From: a virus
Direction: 5' to 3' (one strand)
Length of the DNA stretch: 39,143 nt
Virus record (IMG/VR): IMGVR_UViG_3300027852_000096
Coordinates: 1 to 39,143 of that record
Shown here piece by piece: positions 29,695 to 34,672 of the stretch. The notes under the pieces are model-generated. The model was not told where the DNA came from and did no database searches. It was given only the letters and a program-made list of their open reading frames with translations. Both the position numbers and the translations under genes were made by a program. Every line of letters begins with the position of its first letter. Within the stretch, counting starts at the first letter, position 1.

Positions 29695-29929
29695 CGAGCA
29701 CAAACTTAAGAAGATCTTAGGCCCAGAATGTGATAGCGCAGAAGGAGGTGGCCCATCACTATCATATAATGATGGCGAGTTTATCATTTATACATGGCTA
29801 AGCGGCTGGGGTACTGAGATTCTCGCCGAAGGTAAGACGGTGCGTGAGTGTCTCGACATCTTTTTCGACCCGACGAACGTAAGAACCACAGAGTATCGGA
29901 AGCAACTCAAACTGGATGGTAAGCTATGA
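29684..29929 (+). CDS. 81-residue protein, paralogue of the preceding gene
   Basis: It shares Leu-Lys-Lys-Ile-Leu-Gly, Asp-Gly-Glu-Phe-Ile-Ile-Tyr and Gly-Lys-Thr-Val-Arg-Glu with the 57-residue neighbour, with a longer Gly-rich insert and C-terminus. SD AGGCAAGG is about 4 bases upstream, and the start lies 11 bases inside the neighbour. Function unknown. Confidence 0.65.
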   Translation: MTTNEHKLKKILGPECDSAEGGGPSLSYNDGEFIIYTWLSGWGTEILAEGKTVRECLDIFFDPTNVRTTEYRKQLKLDGKL

Positions 29930-30183
29930 CAGTCAGTAGGAAGTCGAGGCCGGTAAAACTACTGCGCTGGAGGACCCACAGAGGAGCCCGTGTATTCACC
30001 GCTGTCTATCAGACTCAGAAGTATGACTACTTGCTGGTAGTCAGATTCTCAGACGAGACCTGGGATTACAAGGCATACGACCTCGATAGTGACAAGGTAT
30101 GCTATGAAGGCTGGGCATGTGAGACAGCTGCCGCCGCGATGAAGCAACTCGAACTCGAAGTAGAGGAGCGTGATGAAGAGTAA
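29926..30183 (+). CDS. Small beta-rich protein of unknown function
   Basis: 85 residues; the ATG overlaps the upstream stop (ATGA). A basic start (Ser-Arg-Lys-Ser-Arg-Pro-Val-Lys) is followed by beta-type segments (Val-Phe-Thr-Ala-Val-Tyr; Tyr-Leu-Leu-Val-Val-Arg-Phe) and an acidic helix. Not recognised. Confidence 0.6.
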   Translation: MTVSRKSRPVKLLRWRTHRGARVFTAVYQTQKYDYLLVVRFSDETWDYKAYDLDSDKVCYEGWACETAAAAMKQLELEVEERDEE

Positions 30184-30463
30184 TAAGATGAGATCATGCC
30201 CAGGCTGCAGTAGTAGAGACAGTCAGGTAAGAAGGGCTCAGTACGGAATACATGTAGGATACGCCCGTGAGTGTCTGGGTTGTGGCTGGCGAGGCCCAGT
30301 ACGCGGTAGCAAGTCAGCCGCTACTCGAGCGTGGAATAAACGAACTGACCCGCGTAGTGAGCCGTGCCCAGAGTGTGGGAGGCCAGAAATACTGCTTCCT
30401 GCCGAAGCGAAACGAGGCTACGTCTGTGATGACTGCGCTAATAAGACAGAAGGAGGCAAGTAA
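30173..30463 (+). CDS. Lar-like (restriction alleviation) zinc protein
   Basis: 96 residues from the ATG at 30173 (GTG at 30170 is the alternative; GAGGAG upstream serves either). Cys-Pro-Gly-Cys, Cys-Leu-Gly-Cys-Gly-Trp-Arg-Gly-Pro, then Ala-Ala-Thr-Arg-Ala-Trp-Asn-Lys-Arg matches the Lar restriction-alleviation domain (Cys-x2-Cys, Cys-x2-Cys-Gly, Trp-Asn-x-Arg). A second zinc ribbon (Cys-Pro-Glu-Cys-Gly and Cys-Asp-Asp-Cys) follows. Lar of the Rac prophage reduces type I restriction; many phage homologues are only loosely related. TAA and the next ATG share a base. Confidence 0.7.
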   Translation: MKSNKMRSCPGCSSRDSQVRRAQYGIHVGYARECLGCGWRGPVRGSKSAATRAWNKRTDPRSEPCPECGRPEILLPAEAKRGYVCDDCANKTEGGK

Positions 30464-30591
30464 TGAAAACGTCACGGTGGTGGGTAAAACTATGTAACCC
30501 ACTCTTCTACCCAATGCTCGTCTTAGTACTAATCGCTGGGTTCGTGGTAGTCACTTGGCAGCAGGTAATGGAGTTAGCTGATGCTGAGTAA
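30463..30591 (+). CDS. 42-codon single-pass membrane protein
   Basis: AGGAGG is 6 bases before the ATG. Residues about 13-33 form one membrane segment (Leu-Phe-Tyr-Pro-Met-Leu-Val-Leu-Val-Leu-Ile-Ala-Gly-Phe), with a basic front, Nin-Cout by the positive-inside rule. It overlaps both neighbours. Unknown role. Confidence 0.6.
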   Translation: MKTSRWWVKLCNPLFYPMLVLVLIAGFVVVTWQQVMELADAE

Positions 30592-30784
30592 AGCACACCA
30601 AAAAACAATGACTATGTATGAGGAAAGATTGTGCAAACTCCACAGAGAATTGGAGGCTGAGAAGCGGCGGGTGAGGTTTTATAAGAGCCTGCTGGAAGGC
30701 CAGCGTCAAGCTGTAGAATTAGCACATGATTACATAGCTTTTCTACTAGGCGGCGGTGAGGGTAAAACCCGGCGAGGTGCGTAA
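30581..30784 (+). CDS. Small coiled-coil protein
   Basis: 67 residues. About residues 12-50 give a long amphipathic, charged helix (Glu-Glu-Arg-Leu-Cys-Lys-Leu-His-Arg-Glu-Leu-Glu). It is started inside the upstream membrane-protein gene with SD GGAG about 10 bases before. It is the last gene before the 235-bp nested inverted repeat. Unknown role, possibly working with the membrane protein. Confidence 0.55.
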   Translation: MLSKAHQKTMTMYEERLCKLHRELEAEKRRVRFYKSLLEGQRQAVELAHDYIAFLLGGGEGKTRRGA

Positions 30785-30867
30785 GTCGTTGCTATCATTG
30801 ACGATCAAGGGAGCTTAGCGGGTGATAAGTTATTTTACGGGTTTTCGCCGGCGTGTATATTTATGTA

Positions 30868-31102
30868 AAAATCTCACTAATGTATAAGTTGTTGAAAATA
30901 CACTACTTATAAAAATCATAGAGCTCCAATAATAGGAAATAGACGCTCCACAAATAGACACTTTCTCAATTAATAGGCAAAAAGCCCTAAGACGGCAATT
31001 TACCTATTAATTGAGAGACGTGCATTTGTGGAGCTATTAATGAGATAGGTATATATACATAAGTAGTATATATATCAACGACTTATACATTAGTGAGATT
31101 TT
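30868..31102. repeat. Nested inverted repeats forming a 235-bp fold-back structure
   Basis: Three nested pairs of arms: outer 30868-30889 with 31081-31102 (22 bp exact, then after one T-G by GTTGA/TCAAC, and CTACTTAT 30903-30910 with ATAAGTAG 31059-31066); middle GCTCCACAAAT (30945-30955) with ATTTGTGGAGC (31024-31034); inner TCTCAATTAATAGG (30964-30977) with CCTATTAATTGAGA (31003-31016). The loop contains GCC/GGC. No gene overlaps it. Candidates: replication origin cruciform, structured RNA, or remnant of a small mobile element with terminal inverted repeats. There is no obvious target duplication. Confidence 0.8.
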
Positions 31103-31448
31103 GTGAATTTAATACGCATGCGCGACCCTGAGCCATCTTGCCATTATGGCATCTGAAAAGCCGAAATCGGCCGGTGGCCACGTCGGTAGAGCGAGCCATT
31201 TTGCTGTGCGTTAAAAGACGCAACACCTTCTCCTCTGTGGACCGCAAGTACGAACCCTGGTCAGACTTACGGATAGTGCAAAATGACGCAGAAGGTGTGC
31301 AAAATGACGCACAGCGAGTAGACAACGCGCTACCGTACGCTACCACACGCTAATATGGTGGACCATAACGACAGGCACGACGATTGCAATAGACTATGTA
31401 CGTGCGACAATGCACAAGACACTGAAACCCTACGATGGAGGAAATGAC
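31103..31448 (+). other. Intergenic region with iteron-like repeats
   Basis: No gene with a proper start is seen in these 346 bases. It holds direct repeats GTGCAAAATGACGCA at 31276-31290 and 31297-31311, 21 bp apart (two helical turns), with an inverted partial copy CATTTTGC at 31197-31204 and TGCGT/ACGCA arms near 31207-31221. These look like operators or iterons for the gene at 31449 or for replication start. No convincing sigma70 promoter is seen. Confidence 0.5.
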
Positions 31449-31733
31449 ATGAGCAAGAAGACCAACAAGGCGAACAACACACCGAAGACCGACGAGAAGA
31501 CCGAAGCGAAGGTCGAAACCTGCACCGTCGCCGCCATCGCCCGCGACAACGGCATTGACCCGAAGATCGCCCGCGCCAAGCTGCGCAGGATCTACGGTGC
31601 GGACGATGCGTCGCCGAAACTGCCCAAGCCCATCACGCAGGGCAAGTGGACGTTCGACGCCAAGTACGAAGCCGAGCTCCTGGAGCTGATGACCTCCGTG
31701 CAGGCGAAGGTCTCGAACAAGGTCTCGAAGTAG
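31449..31733 (+). CDS. KLRR-type helix-turn-helix DNA-binding protein, free paralogue
   Basis: 94 residues from the ATG at 31449, 7 bases after GGAGG (an upstream ATG at 31410 has no SD). A Lys/Thr-rich tail of about 30 residues leads to the HTH: Thr-Val-Ala-Ala-Ile-Ala-Arg-Asp-Asn-Gly-Ile-Asp-Pro-Lys-Ile-Ala-Arg-Ala-Lys-Leu, then Arg-Arg, and a Trp-Thr-Phe strand with an acidic helix. The same layout forms the SNF2 C-terminus and the recoded island gene at 34253. Third positions are nearly all G or C, a sign of high expression or recent transfer. Likely a DNA-binding or nucleoid-type regulator; the target is unknown, with the nearby iterons a candidate. Confidence 0.75.
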   Translation: MSKKTNKANNTPKTDEKTEAKVETCTVAAIARDNGIDPKIARAKLRRIYGADDASPKLPKPITQGKWTFDAKYEAELLELMTSVQAKVSNKVSK

Positions 31734-31742
31734 GCCGACATC

Positions 31743-31772
31743 GGGTGGGCGTCATACATTTGGCGCTCACCC
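31743..31772 (+). terminator. Hairpin between the HTH gene and the next small gene
   Basis: GGGTGGGCG (31743-31751) pairs with CGCTCACCC (31764-31772), 9 bp with one G-T and a 12-nt loop. No T-run follows, so it is more likely a 3' stabiliser or attenuator after the highly expressed HTH gene than a full terminator. Confidence 0.4.
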
Positions 31773-31791
31773 ATTACCTGTGGAGGACCAC

Positions 31792-32016
31792 ATGGACAAC
31801 AAGATCTTTGACTGGCTGCACGACATGATGAAGCCAGCTAACAACGAGACCGAGGTGCTGGTAGTCAAAAACGACGAGCCTGTGGCCTACGGTAGGCTGG
31901 ACCGTACGATTGACCCACATACGGGTGAGCACGTTTTCATGGTGGAGAAGTTCGAGTTCACCGAAGAGCAAGTAGACCGAGTCAATGAAGAGGCCTTGAT
32001 CATCTACATGAAATAG
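31792..32016 (+). CDS. Small acidic protein, last gene of the rightward operon
   Basis: 74 residues from the ATG at 31792, 5 bases after GGAGG. Mixed alpha/beta and acidic, with no cysteine or membrane segment. GC-rich codons, similar to the HTH gene before it. A strong terminator follows (32038-32074). Not recognised. Confidence 0.65.
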   Translation: MDNKIFDWLHDMMKPANNETEVLVVKNDEPVAYGRLDRTIDPHTGEHVFMVEKFEFTEEQVDRVNEEALIIYMK

Positions 32017-32037
32017 CACTGAGTGGGATTAGTGCCG

Positions 32038-32074
32038 GCGGCGATAATGCTTGATTGCGTTGTCGCCGCTTTTT
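32038..32074 (+). terminator. Intrinsic terminator ending the rightward small-gene operon
   Basis: GCGGCGATAA (32038-32047) pairs with TTGTCGCCGC (32060-32069), 10 bp with one T-G, 12-nt loop, followed by TTTTT (32070-32074). The best canonical terminator in the window. Confidence 0.9.
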
Positions 32075-32215
32075 ATTGTCGTGAATACATGTCTAGTGGC
32101 AATTCTAAGCGTGCCAGTGGCGTGCTAGAGCATGACGGATGACAAAAAATGATACGATGTATCACATTTTAATAACCGGTCGCCTAGAGACGCCGCTGGA
32201 CGCGCCATGGATTCG

Positions 32216-32274
32216 TGGTAGCTGGTAGCCATCTTGGTAGCTGGTAGCTATCTTGGTAGCTGGTAGGTGGTAGC
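32216..32274. repeat. TGGTAGCTGGTAG tandem repeats, first array
   Basis: A 19-bp unit TGGTAGCTGGTAGCYATCT occurs at 32216-32234 and 32235-32253, then a partial copy to about 32274. Related TGGTAGCTGGTAG and CCGGTAGACTGGTAG units recur at about 33080-33150. In the space between lie only three leftward small genes. No fixed repeat-spacer pattern is seen, so it is not a CRISPR. Replication or recombination repeats are possible. Confidence 0.7.
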
Positions 32275-32335
32275 TTCACTGGCAGGGCCAGCTGGCAGAC
32301 CACTCAGGTGTCGGCCGATTCATGGCCTGTGGTGG

Positions 32336-32584
32336 CTATTTGAGGTGGATGGTGAATGTATTAAAGTCGAGGTGGTCGATTTGGTCGAGGTTGAATTCGA
32401 AGGCCACATCGGTTTCGCCGTCATACAGGCACCAGCCCCAGCGTGAGCCACCTTCATAGTCGGTACCTTGGCAGAGTATTTGGTTACCTAATTTGATTGT
32501 GGTAGTTGGCCAGCTATCTTCGGTGCAGGTGGCAGACATCATGTCCCGCATGTCAGTTTCCGTGATTGGACAGTGTCGTTTCAT
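32336..32584 (-). CDS. Small protein of unknown function
   Basis: 82 residues; AAGGAG 6 bases before the ATG. Mixed, acidic, with four cysteines not arranged as a zinc motif. It is last of a three-gene leftward operon; all three starts share the sequence AAGGAGCT. Not recognised. Confidence 0.65.
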   Translation of the reverse strand: MKRHCPITETDMRDMMSATCTEDSWPTTTIKLGNQILCQGTDYEGGSRWGWCLYDGETDVAFEFNLDQIDHLDFNTFTIHLK

Positions 32585-32594
32585 GGTCAGCTCC

Positions 32595-32810
32595 TTAGCC
32601 AGTGAAGGTTTCGGCCCACATATTCATGTATTGGACGGCACGTGATTCATTGCCATTGAATCGGGTGACGAGCAATGTATAGGCCTCGGATGTGTAGGTT
32701 GGCAGATTATGTGATTGGCAGAACCATTCATATGCATCGTAGTCCGTGATGTGGTCACGAAATATTCGGCATCGGGCAACTAGTTCATGTTCGGGGACTG
32801 GTTGTTTCAT
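32595..32810 (-). CDS. Small protein of unknown function
   Basis: 71 residues; AAGGAG 6 bases before the ATG. Helical, with Arg-Cys-Arg and Trp-Phe-Cys. It is the middle gene of the leftward operon from 32990. Not recognised. Confidence 0.65.
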   Translation of the reverse strand: MKQPVPEHELVARCRIFRDHITDYDAYEWFCQSHNLPTYTSEAYTLLVTRFNGNESRAVQYMNMWAETFTG

Positions 32811-32840
32811 GTCAAGCTCCTTAGTACTCGAGTAGGTCGG

Positions 32841-32990
32841 CTAGTCTGGGCATTCGCATTCGGCTAGGCGGTTGGCGAGTTCAATGATAGCCATGTCATA
32901 AAGGCTGGTTACGGGTTGTTGACGGTAGAGCTGACGAAGTTCATCAGCCGTCATGTTAAGGGCTTTCAAGGCGATTTTCATTGCATTCAT
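32841..32990 (-). CDS. 49-residue helical protein, first gene of the operon
   Basis: ATG at 32990, 7 bases after AAAGGAG. About residues 5-45 are helical (Met-Lys-Ile-Ala-Leu-Lys-Ala-Leu-Asn-Met; Asp-Glu-Leu-Arg-Gln-Leu-Tyr), ending Glu-Cys-Glu-Cys-Pro-Asp. The element at 33005-33043 lies directly upstream, as before the rightward genes at 26145 and 27509. Not recognised. Confidence 0.6.
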   Translation of the reverse strand: MNAMKIALKALNMTADELRQLYRQQPVTSLYDMAIIELANRLAECECPD

Positions 32991-33004
32991 GGTATAGCTC
33001 CTTT

Positions 33005-33043
33005 CGTGTGCGTATCAATAATGATATGCACGAATCATTCCAA
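33005..33043 (-). promoter_or_regulatory. TTGGAATGA element, copy 3
   Basis: On the minus strand TTGGAATGATTCGTGCAT (33043-33026) then ATCATTATTGATACGCACACG, followed by AAAGGAG and the ATG at 32990. It matches copies 1 and 2 at TTGGAATGA, TGCAT, ATTGA and GCAMAC. TATTGA 17 bases after TTGGAA gives a plausible -10. Confidence 0.6.
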
Positions 33044-33079
33044 GTCGCACCACGTTATAAATCATTCCACGGTAGACCA

Positions 33080-33177
33080 ATCTGGTAGATTTTTATTTCT
33101 GGTAGCTGGCCGGTAGACTGGTAGCTGGTAGGCTTGGTAGCTGGTAGGGCCGGGTGGCCGCAGGGCCGGGTGGCGAG
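33080..33177. repeat. TGGTAGCTGGTAG / GGGCCGGGTGGC repeats, second array
   Basis: Units TGGTAGCTGG, GGTAGACTGGTAGCTGGTAG and TGGTAGCTGGTAGG are followed by GGGCCGGGTGGC twice (near 33147-33174). This GC-rich, GG-rich block ends at 33177, exactly where the RG-free island begins. The change in composition at the junction is abrupt. Confidence 0.65.
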
Positions 33178-33180
33178 TCA

Positions 33181-33202
33181 AATGTTACGAATTTGTAACA
33201 TT
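33181..33202. repeat. Left terminal palindrome of the island
   Basis: AATGTTAC (33181-33188), GAATTT, GTAACATT (33195-33202). The same ATGTTAC-N6-GTAACAT arrangement ends the island at 34653-34672. It begins 3 bases inside the island boundary. A further, related TTACGAATTTGTAA is at 33220-33233. Confidence 0.8.
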
Positions 33203-33238
33203 ACAATATTGTGACAATATTACGAATTTGTAATATTA

Positions 33239-33365
33239 CAATTATGCAATGTACATTGCAACAATGTAACAATTCAATTGTTGCAATTATGCAATGTACA
33301 TTGCAATAATGTAACAATTCAATTGTTGCAATTATGCAACATATATTACAATTATGCAACAAATG
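33239..33365. repeat. 45-bp tandem repeat at the left of the island
   Basis: A 45-bp unit starting CAATTATGCAATGTACATTG begins at 33239 and 33284, with a single C/T change between copies; a partial third begins at 33329. Each unit contains the palindromes GCAATGTACATTGC and ACAAT-TC-ATTGT. It resembles iterons or a strong binding array; no gene overlaps it. Confidence 0.8.
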
Positions 33366-33376
33366 TTACAATGTGA

Positions 33377-33634
33377 TTAATACAATATTGATTCAAACAA
33401 ATGACAAAATGCGTCAAAATTGTCATTTTGAATGTCATTTAATATTGTATTATGATTACAAAAAAATGACATACATTCAATTACACATTGCAATTGCATA
33501 AATGTTTTTACGTCATTTTCATGTGAATGTACGTTATCATAAATCACATTCATAACACGTATTGCGTTATCATCATGTTTAATGTGATCAAAAATAACGT
33601 ATTCGATTGATTTTTCAATCAATGTACGTTTCAT
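33377..33634 (-). CDS. Island gene A: 85-residue protein of unknown function
   Basis: The ATG at 33634 is preceded by AACGAAACGAATGAAACG, the leader shared with the other island genes, which supports it as real. It has no Gly, Pro or Trp, as forced by the alphabet, and five cysteines near residues 50-80. Mixed, acidic/His-rich, no membrane segment. It lies 27 bases after the stop of gene D and so forms a leftward pair with it. No family recognised. Confidence 0.55.
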   Translation of the reverse strand: MKRTLIEKSIEYVIFDHIKHDDNAIRVMNVIYDNVHSHENDVKTFMQLQCVIECMSFFCNHNTILNDIQNDNFDAFCHLFESILY

Positions 33635-33661
33635 CGTTTCATTCGTTTCGTTATATGCACG

Positions 33662-33775
33662 TTAATGCATGATTGATGCGATAACAAACACAAAATACGC
33701 AATGACAATTACAATCGTCATATGCGTTTCGATGAATTCATTTACACGTTTCGTGTTTTTTGTATCATTGTACAT
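33662..33775 (-). CDS. Island gene D: 37-residue single-pass membrane protein
   Basis: ATG at 33775 after AACGAAACGACGAAACA, close to the shared island leader. Residues 1-18 are polar and charged (Asn-Asp-Thr-Lys-Asn-Thr-Lys-Arg), and residues about 19-36 are one membrane segment (Met-Thr-Ile-Val-Ile-Val-Ile-Ala-Tyr-Phe-Val-Phe-Val). Similar in plan to gene B on the other strand. First gene of the leftward island transcript. Confidence 0.5.
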   Translation of the reverse strand: MYNDTKNTKRVNEFIETHMTIVIVIAYFVFVIASIMH

Positions 33776-34089
33776 TGTTTCGTCGTTTCGTTATGTGCAT
33801 TTGCACGTTCAATCATATACATGCATTTATCATGCACAATCGATTAAAAATCATAACGTGTTATTATACAACGTGTTATAATATACGTGTATATCGTGAT
33901 ATCGTGTAATCGTGCAAACGTGTGCAATGCATAATGCATTATGCAATGTATTATTGAACGTCGAATAAACGTGTATATGCATAACGTATTGATATTAAAC
34001 AACATACGATTTTATTGTGTTTTGTCACGATACATGCATTGTCATGTGTACACGCGTCAAACATGACGCACAACGAAACGAATGAAACG
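33776..34089. promoter_or_regulatory. Divergent control region between the two island operons
   Basis: 314 bases without a clear gene. It contains an 18-bp palindrome TGCATAATGCATTATGCA (33928-33945), several CACGTT/AACGTG and GTGTAT/ATACAC pairs, and A/T-rich -10-like boxes (on the minus strand TTGTATAAT near 33873-33865). No TTGACA is possible to the left of an allowed base only by chance; TTGACG occurs at 34201 on the plus strand. Promoters for both operons should lie here, but I cannot fix them. Confidence 0.45.
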
Positions 34090-34212
34090 ATGAAACGCAT
34101 GAACAAAAACATTTCGACGATTATCATGATTACGTTTGCAATTGCATCGTTTGCATTCGTCATTGAATTGATTGAATTCGTATACGTCAATACATACGTG
34201 TTGACGCATTAA
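34090..34212 (+). CDS. Island gene B: 40-residue single-pass membrane protein
   Basis: ATG at 34090 after AACGAAACGAATGAAACG (34072-34089). The basic front (Met-Lys-Arg-Met-Asn-Lys-Asn) and a membrane segment at about 9-32 (Thr-Ile-Ile-Met-Ile-Thr-Phe-Ala-Ile-Ala-Ser-Phe-Ala-Phe-Val-Ile) make a small inner-membrane protein. No Gly, Pro or Trp. First gene of the rightward island operon; gene C follows after 40 bases. Confidence 0.5.
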   Translation: MKRMNKNISTIIMITFAIASFAFVIELIEFVYVNTYVLTH

Positions 34213-34252
34213 ACAACGTGCATTGATGCACACAACGAAACGAATGAATGAC

Positions 34253-34519
34253 ATGAACACGCATGATGAAAACACGACGATGACGATTGATGTGATCACG
34301 TTTGATGACGTTGCGAACGATGACAATGAAACGTTCGACGTTGTGAACGTTGCACGCGCATTGTCGATCGATTGCAAACGTGCGCGTGCGCGTATGCGCG
34401 CGAACGAACGCAACGACAACGATGACACGCGCATCGACGTTCATCGTATCAACAATGTTCACACATACGTGCGTGACGAATTCGACGATGTATTGCGAAT
34501 CGTCACGAATCACAAATAA
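34253..34519 (+). CDS. Island gene C: recoded KLRR-type helix-turn-helix protein
   Basis: 88 residues from the ATG at 34253, 4 bases after AACGAAACGAATGAA (in-frame ATGs at 34223 and 34244 are less well placed). Residues about 30-50 (Val-Val-Asn-Val-Ala-Arg-Ala-Leu-Ser-Ile-Asp-Cys-Lys-Arg-Ala-Arg-Ala-Arg-Met-Arg) align without gaps to the HTH of the 31449 protein, about 10 of 21 identical, with Ser for Gly and Cys for Pro, which cannot be encoded here. The end (Arg-Asp-Glu-Phe-Asp-Asp-Val) matches Lys-Ala-Glu-Phe-Asn-Glu-Val of the SNF2 copy. So this is a real gene kept functional under the island's rule. Probably the island's DNA-binding regulator. Confidence 0.7.
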   Translation: MNTHDENTTMTIDVITFDDVANDDNETFDVVNVARALSIDCKRARARMRANERNDNDDTRIDVHRINNVHTYVRDEFDDVLRIVTNHK

Positions 34520-34535
34520 CGATTTTCGTTTCGTG

Positions 34536-34590
34536 CAACGTGTCGCGCATAAATCATGCGCGATACGTTGTTTATTTATTTTTTTATTTA
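34536..34590 (+). terminator. Intrinsic terminator of the island, written without AG/GG/CT/CC
   Basis: CAACGTGTCGCGCAT (34536-34550) pairs with ATGCGCGATACGTTG (34556-34570), 15 bp with one G-T pair and a 5-nt loop, followed by TTTATTTATTTTTTTATTTA (34571-34590). It closes the rightward operon of genes B and C. Confidence 0.88.
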
Positions 34591-34651
34591 TTTGTAACAC
34601 ACATGTCATGTATGTAATATAATAAAATTGCAACAATTGTGACAAAATCGC

Positions 34652-34672
34652 AATGTTACATTATTGTAACAT
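34652..34672. repeat. Right terminal palindrome of the island
   Basis: AATGTTAC (34652-34659), ATTATT, GTAACAT (34666-34672). Same arrangement as at 33181-33202; the island ends one base later. Upstream, CAACAATTGTGACAA resembles pieces of the left repeat array. Confidence 0.8.

Noticed and set aside
31180-31275. tRNA-like pieces (GTCGGTAGAGC, TACGAACCC) near 31180-31260
   Set aside because: No acceptor stem or anticodon arm can be formed on either strand.
31138-31353. 71-residue open frame on the plus strand in the iteron region
   Set aside because: No SD at any start, odd composition, and it runs over the direct repeats; treated as non-coding.
32216-32274. TGGTAGC repeats as a CRISPR array
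   Set aside because: Short, irregular units without spacers of constant length.
33239-33365. 45-bp repeats as a CRISPR array
   Set aside because: Units are adjacent with no unique spacers.
33669-33881. 70-residue membrane-like frame on the plus strand in the island
   Set aside because: It is antisense to gene D and lacks the shared island leader. The symmetric alphabet makes open, hydrophobic frames likely by chance.
33951-34190. Leftward frames antisense to genes B and C (also 34057-34434 and 34187-34645)
   Set aside because: Stop codon TAG is impossible in the island, so long antisense frames are expected. None has the leader, and the C gene has homologues.
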